A stretch of DNA of 64,000 nt from Thalassobium sp. (lineage in GTDB: Bacteria > Pseudomonadota > Gammaproteobacteria > Pseudomonadales > Oceanobacteraceae): assembly GCA_002733205.1 (NCBI GenBank), contig NVUW01000002.1, forward strand, positions 1 through 64,000, given 5' to 3'. Positions 8,664-17,788 of this stretch are shown here, one piece after another. Positions within the stretch are counted from its first letter, which is position 1. Every line of letters begins with the position of its first letter. A program made the translations under genes and the position numbers. Under the pieces are notes generated by a model. The model did no database searches. It had not been told where the DNA came from and was given only the letters and a program-made list of their open reading frames with translations.

Positions 8664-10406
8664 GTGAAGCGCCTCAGACAACAGTGGCTCAGCCTGATTT
8701 CTTTGTCAGATAACCAGATCGGTCTGGCGCTGCTCTCCCTGCTGGCAGGTCTGGCCAGTGCGCTGGTGATCACCCTGTTCCGCCTGGCGATTGAATTTCC
8801 TTTCGCGACCCTGCTGCCGGTTGCCAACTCGGACGACTTTGAACACCTCAGCGAAACCGCGCGCATCGCCCTGCTGTTGGGCGGCAGTCTGCTGCTGATT
8901 GCTATTTTCTACCTGATCAAACCCGAACGCCGTGGTCTGGGTGTTACCCATGTTCTGCAACGCATGGAATCGCATCAGGGCTACCTGCCACAGTCGAATA
9001 TTGTGCTGCAGTGGATTGCCGCCGTCATTGCCATCATCAGCGGCCACAGCGTGGGGCGCGAAGGCCCGGCCATTCACCTTGGTGCCGGTACTGCCAGCCA
9101 GATTGGTCAGAGCGTCGGCCTGGCCCACCACCGCCTGCGGATTATTGCCGGGGCCGGGGTCGCCAGTGCCATTTCAGCATCGTTTAACACGCCGATGGCG
9201 GGCGTCATTTTCGCCATGGAAGTGGTTCTGCTGGAATACAACATCCGCGGTTTTATTCCGATTATTCTCGCTTCGGTCGCCGGTGCGATTGTCAGCGAAG
9301 CGGTATTCGGCGCACAGACCGCCTTTGCCGTGCCCGGCGTTGATATGAACTCGCTACTGGAAATCCCCTATATTCTTGCCCTCGGCATTATTGGCGGCAT
9401 GGTCGCCAGTGGTTTTATTTTGCTGGTGCGTTTTTTTCAGCGTCTGAACAACTTGCCACTGTGGCTGAAATGGGGCGGCCTGAGCGCGGCAACGGCGTTA
9501 ATCAGCCTGCAACTGCCGCAGGTGATGGGAATTGGATACGATACGGTTAACGATGCCCTCGCCGGCAAGGTGATAATGGGAACGCTGCTGGGTTTATTAC
9601 TGGCCAAACTGGTGCTGGCCGCCTGGGCCGCTGCCGTGGGTTTTCCCGCCGGCTTAATCGGCCCGACCTTATTTATCGGTGCCGCACTGGGTGGTCTGCT
9701 CGGGCAATTATCCGCCTGGTGGTTACCGCAATATCCGGTATCCGTGGGGTTTTATGCTCTGCTCGGTATGGCAGCATTAATGGGAGCAGTTTTGCGTGCG
9801 CCATTAGCCGCTCTGGTGGCGCTGCTGGAATTAAGCGCCAACCCGAACATTATTATGCCGGGCATGCTGACCATCGTGATTGCCAGTCTGGTGGTGAGTG
9901 AGGTATTCCGCCTGCCCTCAGTCTTTGAGGTGCAGCTCGGTGGCGGCCACAACTATCAGCAGCCCGATCCGGTGCAGCAGATGTTGCGCAACACCTGGGT
10001 GGCCGAAGCGATGGAACAATCTTTTGTTTCGGCATCGCGTCAGTTATCACCGGAAGCAGCGGGGTTTATTTTGCAACGCGAACCGGAGTGGCTGCTGCTG
10101 GAGGAAGAAAATGTCATCCTGCCCCCGGCGGCACTGGCCGAGGCGCTGAGCCTGCGTAAAGAGCAGGAAGCAGAAGGCGCTGACAGTAATCCGGATGATA
10201 TTGACCTGATCGCCATTCCCGCCGACCGCCAGCAGGTTGAACGTATTTCGCTTAAAGCCAATCTGCAGGATGCCTTAGACCTGATGCAGCAGCATCACTT
10301 ACAATGGCTGGCCGTTTACCGCGATGACCAGTCCAGCCGCTGCGTTGGCATTGTATCGCGCACTCATATTGAACATTTCTATCACTACCAACCAAGAGGC
10401 CGTTGA
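8664..10406 (+). CDS. CLC-family chloride channel/antiporter with C-terminal CBS-like region
   Basis: Integral inner-membrane CLC protein. The selectivity motifs are visible: GHSVGREGPAIHLGAG (about residues 127-142, with the gating glutamate of GREGP, which points to H+/Cl- exchange), ASFNTPMAGVIFAMEV, and PAGLIGPTLFIGAALGG. About ten hydrophobic segments fill residues 15-430. The last 140 residues are soluble and end in a CBS-like half (RISLKANLQDALDLM, GIVSRTHIEHF), which probably regulates gating. The start is GTG with only a distant AAGGA. The stop codon overlaps the hemJ ATG (TGATG). Confidence 0.92.
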   Translation: MKRLRQQWLSLISLSDNQIGLALLSLLAGLASALVITLFRLAIEFPFATLLPVANSDDFEHLSETARIALLLGGSLLLIAIFYLIKPERRGLGVTHVLQRMESHQGYLPQSNIVLQWIAAVIAIISGHSVGREGPAIHLGAGTASQIGQSVGLAHHRLRIIAGAGVASAISASFNTPMAGVIFAMEVVLLEYNIRGFIPIILASVAGAIVSEAVFGAQTAFAVPGVDMNSLLEIPYILALGIIGGMVASGFILLVRFFQRLNNLPLWLKWGGLSAATALISLQLPQVMGIGYDTVNDALAGKVIMGTLLGLLLAKLVLAAWAAAVGFPAGLIGPTLFIGAALGGLLGQLSAWWLPQYPVSVGFYALLGMAALMGAVLRAPLAALVALLELSANPNIIMPGMLTIVIASLVVSEVFRLPSVFEVQLGGGHNYQQPDPVQQMLRNTWVAEAMEQSFVSASRQLSPEAAGFILQREPEWLLLEEENVILPPAALAEALSLRKEQEAEGADSNPDDIDLIAIPADRQQVERISLKANLQDALDLMQQHHLQWLAVYRDDQSSRCVGIVSRTHIEHFYHYQPRGR

Positions 10407-10831
10407 TGCTCTGGGTAAAAGCCTTTCACATCATTGCCGTGGTGACCTGGTTTGCCGCCATTTTTTATCTGCCGCGTCTGTTTGTATATCACGCCAGCGC
10501 CGATGATCAGGTGTCGCGTGAGCGCTTCAAAATCATGGAACGCAAGCTGTACCGCGGTATCATGACGCCGTCGATGGTCGTGGTACTGGCGCTGGGCGCC
10601 TGGCTGCTGACGTTTAATCCGCGCTACTACTTTATCGACAGCCACTGGATGCACGCCAAGCTGACGCTGGTTGCCCTGCTGGTGATTTACCATTTTTACT
10701 GCGGCCACTTATTAAAAGTATTCCGCGACGACAATAACCAGCGCAGCCACGTGTTTTACCGCTGGTTTAACGAAATCCCCGTCTTCATGCTGATCGCCAT
10801 TGTTATTCTGGTGGTCGTGCGTCCGTTTTAA
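10406..10831 (+). CDS. hemJ: Protoporphyrinogen IX oxidase HemJ
   Basis: Membrane enzyme that converts protoporphyrinogen IX to protoporphyrin IX, the penultimate step of haem synthesis. The 141-residue protein has four membrane segments and the family hallmarks: MLWVKAFHIIAVVTWFA at the N terminus with the conserved histidine, RGIMTPSMVV, and WMHAKLTLV with the conserved lysine. I chose ATG at 10406, which overlaps the clcA stop and has AAGAGG eight bases upstream, over an in-frame TTG three bases earlier. It is coupled to clcA and followed 21 bp later by hemL, so two tetrapyrrole genes sit together. Confidence 0.93.
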   Translation: MLWVKAFHIIAVVTWFAAIFYLPRLFVYHASADDQVSRERFKIMERKLYRGIMTPSMVVVLALGAWLLTFNPRYYFIDSHWMHAKLTLVALLVIYHFYCGHLLKVFRDDNNQRSHVFYRWFNEIPVFMLIAIVILVVVRPF

Positions 10832-10852
10832 CGTCTGTAAAAAGAGAGTGCT

Positions 10853-12148
10853 ATGAGTTATTCCATCGCCCAGTCCGAAGCCCTGTTTGCCGCCGCACAG
10901 AAACACATTCCCGGCGGAGTTAATTCACCGGTGCGTGCATTTAAAGGCGTGGGCGGCACCCCGATTTTCTTCGATCATGCCAAAGGCGCTTATGTGTTTG
11001 ACGCCGACGGTAACCGCTATATCGATTACGTTGGCAGCTGGGGGCCGATGATTCTGGGCCACAGCGCCGATGAAATTCTCGATGCCGTACGCGCCCGTAT
11101 GGATAAAGGCCTGAGCTTTGGCGCACCGACCCATATCGAAATCGAAATGGCCGAAGAAGTGTGCAAACTGATTCCGTCCATGGATATGGTGCGCATGGTG
11201 AACTCCGGCACCGAAGCCACCATGAGTGCTATTCGTCTGGCGCGTGGTTTTACCGGCCGCGATAAGCTGGTGAAATTTGAAGGCTGCTACCACGGCCACG
11301 CCGATTCACTGCTGGTAAAAGCCGGCTCCGGCATGCTGACCTTAGGAGTACCGACCTCTCCGGGTGTGCCGGCCGCCGTTGCCGCCAACACCATCACCCT
11401 CGACTACAACAATCTCGACAGCGTTAAAGAATGCTTCGCGCAAATGGGCGACGAAATTGCCTGTGTGATCATCGAGCCGGTGGCCGGCAATATGAACTGC
11501 ATTCCGCCAAGCAAATCGTTCCTGCAGGGTCTGCGTGAGCTGTGCAGCGTGCATGGCATTGTGCTGATTTTTGATGAAGTGATGAGTGGCTTCCGCGCAG
11601 CACTGGGCGGCGCTCAGGAATATTACGGCATCGTGCCGGACATGACCTGTCTGGGCAAAGTCATCGGCGGCGGTCTGCCGGTTGGTGCCTTTGGTGGTAA
11701 GCGCGAAATTATGGAATATCTGGCGCCGCTGGGTCCTGTCTATCAGGCCGGTACACTGTCGGGTAATCCGCTGGCGATGGCTGCAGGTTTAGCCATGCTG
11801 AAAGCCATTCAGAAGCCAGGTTTCTACGACCAGCTGAACGCCCGCGTACAATTATTGCTGAACGGTCTGCAGGCCGCCGCCGATGCGCACAATATTCCGT
11901 TTACCCACAACAGCGCCGGCTCTATGTTTGGTTTCTTCTTTACCGAGCTGAAAGAAGTAAACACCTTCCGCGACGTGGCCGACCACTGTGATGGTGCACG
12001 CTTTAATCAGTTCTTCCACGGCATGCTGAAAGAAGGCGTTTACCTGGCGCCAAGTTCTTTTGAAGCCGGTTTTATGTCCATCGCCCACAGCGAGCAGGAT
12101 ATTCTGGAAACCATCGCCGCCGCCGATCGGGTAATGGCAACGCTGTGA
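10853..12148 (+). CDS. hemL: Glutamate-1-semialdehyde 2,1-aminomutase
   Basis: PLP enzyme that makes 5-aminolevulinate in the C5 haem pathway. Key sequences are [11 protein letters not shown] near the N terminus, [17 protein letters not shown] (substrate and cofactor pocket), [21 protein letters not shown], and the PLP lysine in [16 protein letters not shown] (about K268). The 431-aa length is standard. It lies 21 bp after hemJ, and its TGA overlaps the ATG of the next membrane protein gene. Confidence 0.98.
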   Translation: MSYSIAQSEALFAAAQKHIPGGVNSPVRAFKGVGGTPIFFDHAKGAYVFDADGNRYIDYVGSWGPMILGHSADEILDAVRARMDKGLSFGAPTHIEIEMAEEVCKLIPSMDMVRMVNSGTEATMSAIRLARGFTGRDKLVKFEGCYHGHADSLLVKAGSGMLTLGVPTSPGVPAAVAANTITLDYNNLDSVKECFAQMGDEIACVIIEPVAGNMNCIPPSKSFLQGLRELCSVHGIVLIFDEVMSGFRAALGGAQEYYGIVPDMTCLGKVIGGGLPVGAFGGKREIMEYLAPLGPVYQAGTLSGNPLAMAAGLAMLKAIQKPGFYDQLNARVQLLLNGLQAAADAHNIPFTHNSAGSMFGFFFTELKEVNTFRDVADHCDGARFNQFFHGMLKEGVYLAPSSFEAGFMSIAHSEQDILETIAAADRVMATL

Positions 12149-12729
12149 TGAATCCGTTGTTTGCTGCATTAATGCTGTTGCTGGTCAGCGCCTGGCTGTG
12201 CCTGCAACAGCGCCCGAACAACAGCACACAAACAGAATGGCGCGGCGCATCGGCCGCGCGTTTTGCTGCGGGCCTGTTGCTGCTCTGCGCTGCCGTTGCC
12301 GGGTTGCTGCAACGGGTTCTGGATATGCCGCCGGAGGCCGGTCTGTTACTGCAACAGCTGAGCCTGTATGCCGCGCTGCCGTTGTTAGTCGTGGTACTGG
12401 CAACAGATGCCCTGGGTTATCAGTGGTCGCGGATGATCTGGGGCCGGTTATTACTGGCATTGTGCGTGGTGTTTGAACTCTGCCGCCGGAATAACCAGCT
12501 CGATGCATTGCTGATGACCATCGCTGCGGCAGCCGTAATCGCCCTGCTGCTGGCGCTGTGGAAAATGAGCGCGGTACGTATCTGGCTGGCCGCACAACTG
12601 ATCATGGCCTGCGGTGCGCTGGCCTGGGTCTTGGCCAGTGAACATCAGCCTGAGCCGCTGTTATTCTGGTTAAGTATGACCAGTATCAGTGTTATGCCTA
12701 TATGGGCGGATCGCATCTCCAGAATCTGA
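12148..12729 (+). CDS. Hydrophobic membrane protein of unknown function
   Basis: A 193-residue, very hydrophobic protein with about six predicted membrane segments and short loops. I do not recognise the family. The start ATG at 12148 overlaps the hemL stop codon; a GTG three bases upstream is an alternative. The third and fourth segments are separated by an acidic-basic loop (ELCRRNNQLD). Translational coupling to hemL suggests co-expression, but the sequence gives no direct link to haem synthesis. Confidence 0.75.
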   Translation: MNPLFAALMLLLVSAWLCLQQRPNNSTQTEWRGASAARFAAGLLLLCAAVAGLLQRVLDMPPEAGLLLQQLSLYAALPLLVVVLATDALGYQWSRMIWGRLLLALCVVFELCRRNNQLDALLMTIAAAAVIALLLALWKMSAVRIWLAAQLIMACGALAWVLASEHQPEPLLFWLSMTSISVMPIWADRISRI

Positions 12730-12752
12730 ACTAGGCTGAGGGGAGTTTATGA

Positions 12753-12778
12753 TCGGTCGATCCTTACGGATCAACCGA
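12753..12778. repeat. Imperfect inverted repeat upstream of chemoreceptor gene
   Basis: Arms TCGGTCGATCC (12753-12763) and GGATCAACCGA (12768-12778) are complementary except at one position, with a 4-bp centre. It lies 34 bp before the ATG of the chemoreceptor gene and after the stop of the previous gene. It could be an RNA hairpin in the leader or a protein-binding site. No T-run follows, so it is not a good terminator. Confidence 0.45.
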
Positions 12779-12812
12779 CAAGCTCCACTTTACCGACCGT
12801 TCAGGTGCTTCC

Positions 12813-14306
12813 ATGAGTTCAATCCGTGATGATTTTTACCGTCAGGCTGACCGCTTTTTTCTGGGCATTAACAGCGCTCTTCTGATGGTCTCTTTACTGC
12901 TCGCCAACTGGTACAACACCTGGGCCGAAGCGCTGCTGATTGGTATACCAGCGCTGCTGGTACCGTTCATTGTCAGTAAAGTTTCCCCCGGCAGCCGCCT
13001 GTCCCGAATGACCTACGGTGCATCGCTGATGGTGTTCTCAGCGCTGCATATCCATCAGGCCCATGGCCTGCTGGAAATGCATTTTGGTATTTTTGCACTG
13101 CTCGCCCTGTTGCTGTATTACCGCGACGTGATGCCGATTCTGGTCGCCGCCGCGACTATTGCCGTACATCACCTGCTGTTTAATTACCTGCAGGAAAACG
13201 GCAGTGCTGTCTGGGTATTTGAATCGCGCACAGGGATCAGCATCGTATTACTGCACGCAGTATTCGTCGTCATTGAATCGGCTGCGCTGATGTACCTCGC
13301 CCATAAAAGCTGGCAGGAATTTCAGCAAAATACCGAGCTGGCCGAAATCGGCGCACACATTGCCCGCGACGGAGAAATTGATCTGACGTTCCGCATCGAA
13401 CAGCCAGAAGGAAAATTCACCAAATCATTTAATGATTTCTTTGCCCTGATGAATGACCTGGTCAGCCAGGTAGCGCAGCTCTCGCGGCAAATTGATGAGG
13501 TCGGCCGTTCATTTTCTGAATCGACACAACGCATGAGCGCAGGTGCCAAACGCCAGCATACCGAAACAGAAATGATTGCCAACGCCACGACCCAGATGAC
13601 CTCGTCGATGCAAACCATTTACGGTCATTCTCAGGATGCCGCGAGTGCCGCCGCAGCCGCCGATAAAATTGGTCAGGACAGTGAAAAAAGCATACTGCAG
13701 GCACGCAGCACCATTGAGAATCTGGCCGGCAGTATTGATCGCGCCAATCAGGTGATCAAAAACCTGGATACCGAAAGCAACAATATCGGCTCCGTACTGG
13801 CCGTTATTCAGGGCATTGCCGAGCAGACCAACCTGCTGGCGCTGAACGCTGCGATTGAAGCAGCACGAGCGGGCGAGCAAGGGCGCGGCTTTGCGGTGGT
13901 TGCCGATGAAGTACGTACTCTGGCATCCCGCACCCATGAAAGCACCGAAGAAATTCAGCGCATGATTGAACGCCTGCAGAAAGGTTCAGGCGAAGCCGTC
14001 AGCGCGATGGACACCAGTCAGCAAGGCGTTGACAGCAGTGTTAGCCAAATTGCCGCCAGCAGCGACAACCTGCTGGGTATGAAACAGGCAGTGACCAATA
14101 TTCATCATATGAGTCAGCAGATTGCCCGCTCTATCGACGAGCAGAACAATGCCATCAGTGAAGTGAATGCCAATCTGAACGTCATCCGCGATATCAGTGA
14201 AGAAACCTCCGGCCACGCCAGTGGCTCGGCGCATAATTCAGAACGGTTAGTGGCTATGGCGACCGACCTGCGCGGATTACTGACCCAGTTTCACGTATCG
14301 GACTGA
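12813..14306 (+). CDS. Methyl-accepting chemotaxis protein with six-segment membrane sensor
   Basis: Chemoreceptor that would signal to CheA/CheW. The N-terminal 170 residues form about six membrane segments with almost no periplasmic loop. They contain a histidine-rich patch ([20 protein letters not shown]) that recurs in this receptor class and could bind a metal or haem (inference). No ordinary HAMP domain is obvious; a short linker at about 180-215 leads into the cytoplasmic signalling domain. The hairpin tip [18 protein letters not shown] is near residues 340-357, followed by [15 protein letters not shown]. The gene converges on the LpoP-like gene with a 13-bp gap. Confidence 0.93.
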   Translation: MSSIRDDFYRQADRFFLGINSALLMVSLLLANWYNTWAEALLIGIPALLVPFIVSKVSPGSRLSRMTYGASLMVFSALHIHQAHGLLEMHFGIFALLALLLYYRDVMPILVAAATIAVHHLLFNYLQENGSAVWVFESRTGISIVLLHAVFVVIESAALMYLAHKSWQEFQQNTELAEIGAHIARDGEIDLTFRIEQPEGKFTKSFNDFFALMNDLVSQVAQLSRQIDEVGRSFSESTQRMSAGAKRQHTETEMIANATTQMTSSMQTIYGHSQDAASAAAAADKIGQDSEKSILQARSTIENLAGSIDRANQVIKNLDTESNNIGSVLAVIQGIAEQTNLLALNAAIEAARAGEQGRGFAVVADEVRTLASRTHESTEEIQRMIERLQKGSGEAVSAMDTSQQGVDSSVSQIAASSDNLLGMKQAVTNIHHMSQQIARSIDEQNNAISEVNANLNVIRDISEETSGHASGSAHNSERLVAMATDLRGLLTQFHVSD

Positions 14307-14319
14307 GCCGATATAAAAA

Positions 14320-14820
14320 TCAAACGTCCCAAGCCGCCTGCTGACGCAGACGGCGGGCTTCTTCCCCGCGCCCCTGCGCATCCAGCGCTTCGGCCATTAA
14401 CAAACGCAAACGCCGGGTTAATTCCCGGTCGCCACCGGCAAATACCAGCGCGCGCTGCAGTAACTGTTCGGCGCGTACGGCATCGCCCATCTGCAGGCTG
14501 ACCCAGGCCTGACGATAAAACACCGCCGGGTTGCGCGGCTGAATCTGGCGCGCCTGATCAAGGTAGGTCATGGCTTTGCGCCACAGCTGTTGCTGACGTG
14601 CCTGTTCGGCTTTGGCGAACAGGCTGGCGACCGCCGGGTGATGTTCGCCCTGACTGAGCGAGGCCAGCATACCGTCCTGCCACTGGGGCAGGTCGTCGGC
14701 CGTTGCCTGTTGCTGTTCCGGTTTGGGCGGCAGCGGCGTACAGCCGCTCAGCCCACCCAGTAACAGCAATAAGAACAACAGAGGAAGCGGTACAGCTCTC
14801 AGAACAACCAGTCGAACCAC
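14320..14820 (-). CDS. lpoP: TPR outer-membrane lipoprotein, probable PBP1b activator LpoP
   Basis: A signal sequence with lipobox LSGC (cysteine at about residue 27) is followed by a Pro/Gln-rich tether and TPR-like helices (KAEQARQQQLWRKAMTYLDQA, QPRNPAVFYRQAWVSLQMG). The GTG start lies inside the 3' end of mrcB (22-bp overlap) and is preceded by AGGAG. In Pseudomonas aeruginosa a TPR lipoprotein called LpoP, encoded with the PBP1b gene, activates that synthase from the outer membrane. Matching architecture and overlap with mrcB support the same role here, but the symbol rests on context, not on an alignment. Confidence 0.72.
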   Translation of the reverse strand: MVRLVVLRAVPLPLLFLLLLLGGLSGCTPLPPKPEQQQATADDLPQWQDGMLASLSQGEHHPAVASLFAKAEQARQQQLWRKAMTYLDQARQIQPRNPAVFYRQAWVSLQMGDAVRAEQLLQRALVFAGGDRELTRRLRLLMAEALDAQGRGEEARRLRQQAAWDV

Positions 14821-17141
14821 GATTTTTTCTCCTCGGGAGCCGGTTCAGGCTGAAGCGGCTGACAGTCAGGCAGCGAAGCCGGTAAACGGCTGCTGATAAA
14901 AGGATAAAGCGTACCACGGCAACCGCTGCCCACCAGCTCGCCGCGTTCATTCACGGCGGCAGTACGCAGCGCCGAGGCGGGTTGTAGCGGTTCGCTGCCT
15001 ACCGTGCGGAAGGTATCGAGCCAGATTGGCAGAGCGGCGCTGGAACCGGCAAAAGGCATCGGCTGGTTATCGTCACGACCAACCCAGATAATGCCGAGAT
15101 AACGGTTATCGAAACCGGCAAACCAGGCGTCGCGCTGGTCGTCACTGGTACCGGTTTTCGCCGCCAGCGGGCCGTTCAGCACCTTAGTTAAACGCCGTGC
15201 GGTGCCGCGCTCGGCCACCTGTTCCATGCCATAACGCAGCCATTGCATCATCGCCGGATCGAAGGCCTGCTCGCCACGCAGCGCATAGGACGATAGCGTC
15301 TGTCCCTGCGCAGTGGTCACCGCTTCAATGGAACGCAACGGCATCACAAAACCCTGCGAGGCGATGGTCTGATACATGCCCGCCACCTCATAGGGCGACA
15401 ACGAAATCGCCCCCAACAGCATCGACGGATACGGCGGAACTTCAGCCTGTAAACCCAGTTTATGGAAGGTCGCGGCGACATTGCTCAGCCCCACTTTCAT
15501 GCCCAGACGGGCGGTGGCCTGATTCAGCGAGCGCGCCAGTCCATCCACCATTGGCACCACGCCGTGGGAGCGATGATCGTAATTCTGCGGCTGCCACAGC
15601 TGGCCGCCGGGGCCGGATACCGACACCGGTTTATCTTCCAGCGGCGTGCCCCAGTGGTAACGCCCGGTCTGTAATGCGGTTAAATACACCACCGGCTTGG
15701 CCAGCGAGCCAATGGCACGCTTGGCCGCCAGAGCACGGTTAAAACCAAAGAATTCTGCCTGACGCGAGCCCAGTAAGGCCCGTACTTCGCCGCCATCGAC
15801 GCTGGTAATCACCGCCGCGGTTTCGAGCTGGCCTTTGAGTTTGGCCGAGCGGCTTTCCAGCTGCGCCAGCTGACGTTCGGCTGCCTGCTCTACCGCATGC
15901 TGTGCCCATGGGTCGAGGGTGGTGAAGATATGCAGGCCTTCGCTTTGCAGATCTTCCAGCCGGTAATCACGCTGCAGCTGGGCTTTGGCCAGTTCGAGGA
16001 AGGCCGGATATTCTCGCTGACCGGCGCGGCGCGAATCGGCGGTGACCAATGGCTGCCCCTGAGCCAGAATGCGCTGGGCATCGGAGATGATGTTGTTTTC
16101 GGCCATTAACCCCAGTATCAGGTCGCGGCGCTGTTTCGAGCGCTCCGGATTGCGGCGAGGATTGTAATAAGACGCACCTTTGACCAGCCCGACCAGCGTG
16201 GCAATTTCCGCGTTGTTAAGCTCCTGCACCTGCTTGCCGAAATAAAAGCGCGAGGCCAGACCAAAGCCATGAATCGCCCGGCGTCCGGCCTGCCCTAAAT
16301 ACACTTCATTTAAATAGGCCTGCAGAATCTGCTCTTTGCTGTAATGCAGCTCCAGCAGCAATGCCATTAAGGCTTCCTGAACTTTACGCGCCAGCGTGCG
16401 CTCGCTGGTTAAAAAGAAGTTCTTCACCAGCTGCTGAGTAAGAGTCGAGCCACCCTGCACAAAACCACCGGCTTTGACGTTGGCCAGCATGGCTCGGGCA
16501 ATACCGCGCAGCGAGACGCCCCAATGCTCAAAGAAGGCTTTGTCTTCAGTGACGATCAGTGCGGCGACTAAGGCCGGCGGAACCTGCTCCAGCTTAACCA
16601 GTTCACGGTCTTCGTTATGAGCCGGGAAAATACCGCCGATATATTGTGGCTCCAGCCGCACCAGCGCCTGATCATCGCCGTCTTCAACAATATTGCTGAC
16701 CCGTCCCTGAGCGAATTCCAGCCGCAGCTTGCGCGCCGGTTCCTGACCATCCCAGAACGGAAAAGCACGGCGGTAAACCACCCAGTCATCACCATCGCGG
16801 TAATAGCTGCCCGGACGAACCGCCCCGGCCTGCTGGCGGTAGTCGGCCCACTCCAGTTCCGCTTTGAGCTGCTCAGGGCTGAGCAGCAGCCCCGGATATA
16901 CGGATAATGGCCGGGCGAATACCTTGGCCGGCAGTGTCCATTTATTACCATCAAATTTGGCCCGCACCTGAGCATCCAGATACACCAGACCGACCAGCGT
17001 CAGCACCAGACCCACCAGCATCAGGCGCAGCAGCCACACCAGCCAGCGCGGCCAGCCTTTCTTCTGTGCGGATGATTGTCGGGAAGCGGAACGCTTGGCA
17101 GAGGGGGAACGGGACGTCTTTTTACCGTTACGGGACACCAT
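14799..17141 (-). CDS. mrcB: Penicillin-binding protein 1B
   Basis: Bifunctional peptidoglycan synthase anchored in the inner membrane. It has a basic, Ser-rich cytoplasmic tail, a membrane segment (about residues 35-60), a UB2H-like regulatory domain (about 75-160), and a GT51 glycosyltransferase domain with EDKAFFEHWGVS (catalytic Glu), GGSTLTQQLVKN and KEQILQAYLNEVYLG. The transpeptidase domain has SLAK (active serine), SLN and KTGTSDDQRDAW. I place the start at the ATG at 17141, which has AAGG at good spacing, rather than the in-frame GTG 12 bases upstream. It is 780 aa, normal for PBP1b. The 3' end overlaps the LpoP-like gene. Confidence 0.96.
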   Translation of the reverse strand: MVSRNGKKTSRSPSAKRSASRQSSAQKKGWPRWLVWLLRLMLVGLVLTLVGLVYLDAQVRAKFDGNKWTLPAKVFARPLSVYPGLLLSPEQLKAELEWADYRQQAGAVRPGSYYRDGDDWVVYRRAFPFWDGQEPARKLRLEFAQGRVSNIVEDGDDQALVRLEPQYIGGIFPAHNEDRELVKLEQVPPALVAALIVTEDKAFFEHWGVSLRGIARAMLANVKAGGFVQGGSTLTQQLVKNFFLTSERTLARKVQEALMALLLELHYSKEQILQAYLNEVYLGQAGRRAIHGFGLASRFYFGKQVQELNNAEIATLVGLVKGASYYNPRRNPERSKQRRDLILGLMAENNIISDAQRILAQGQPLVTADSRRAGQREYPAFLELAKAQLQRDYRLEDLQSEGLHIFTTLDPWAQHAVEQAAERQLAQLESRSAKLKGQLETAAVITSVDGGEVRALLGSRQAEFFGFNRALAAKRAIGSLAKPVVYLTALQTGRYHWGTPLEDKPVSVSGPGGQLWQPQNYDHRSHGVVPMVDGLARSLNQATARLGMKVGLSNVAATFHKLGLQAEVPPYPSMLLGAISLSPYEVAGMYQTIASQGFVMPLRSIEAVTTAQGQTLSSYALRGEQAFDPAMMQWLRYGMEQVAERGTARRLTKVLNGPLAAKTGTSDDQRDAWFAGFDNRYLGIIWVGRDDNQPMPFAGSSAALPIWLDTFRTVGSEPLQPASALRTAAVNERGELVGSGCRGTLYPFISSRLPASLPDCQPLQPEPAPEEKKSWFDWLF

Positions 17142-17788
17142 CAGAACCTTCACTTTTTATCGTTGGCGGCATGATAACAGGCCACTGTTTACCCGCCTAA
17201 CAACTACACAGCAAGCACAGAACAACGGCGGGGGTGCCATTCTGAACAGCCAATATGACCAATGCGCTTCAGTCGCTGCACTTTACTCATGTCTGCGGCA
17301 TCAGCTTGCGTCGCCCGCTCACAAGCGAATCATCACCAACCCTAACAATGCGGACAGTTAATGAGAACGGCTGAGATCGTGCCCTGATCGTGCATCAGGG
17401 GGCGACGGAATTCCTTACAAAGGAGCATGCTGAGCATTCTTCCTGCGCAGCACGGCAGGGCTTGCCATTGCTGGTTCCGGCCGTGTTTTTGCCATATCAG
17501 TCAGCAGGGGTTTGGCAACAGGCTGAATAAGGGATATTAATCGTGACAATCCAATCTATTGTCTGTATTTTTCGCGGAATATTGCCATCATGGCGCGCAG
17601 CAGCAGGGCCGCAAAAACAACGCGCCTGATCATGCAAACTGGCACTAAGAAGCAGTGCTATCCTGCCAGCGGATAATGCCCGTATCAGGCCGGATATCCT
17701 GAATTTCTTATGAGACCGGATAAACCGCTGAAGGTTTATCTGTTTTATTGGCTTCCCTGACGGGGAACGGAGCTGGAGAACTGGCTTA
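17142..17788. other. Long intergenic region between mrcB and potF
   Basis: About 650 bp separate two divergent genes. I find no convincing gene, tRNA or known riboswitch. A short ORF at 17428-17541 (ATG just after AAAGGAG) encodes a 37-residue Cys/His-containing peptide, but the ribosome binding site is too close and the composition is not gene-like. GCACT...AGTGC (17642-17658) is a small inverted repeat. A longer hairpin at 17719-17740 is listed separately. The region must hold the promoters of both mrcB and potFGHI, but no clear -35/-10 pair stands out. Confidence 0.6.
17719..17740 (+). repeat. Perfect hairpin in the potF leader
   Basis: GATAAACC (17719-17726) and GGTTTATC (17733-17740) form an 8-bp perfect stem with loop GCTGAA, followed by TGTTTTATT. 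It lies 48 bp before the potF ATG. The stem plus U-rich tail resembles a weak terminator or attenuator, but it could equally be an operator. Confidence 0.5.

Noticed and set aside
17428..17541. A 37-codon ORF after AAAGGAG in the mrcB-potF gap
   Set aside because: The ribosome binding site is only about one base from the ATG, and composition gives no support.
17639..17656. Sigma-54-like promoter TGGCACTAAGAAGCA upstream of potF
   Set aside because: The GG to GC distance is one base too short and the TTGC element is not matched.
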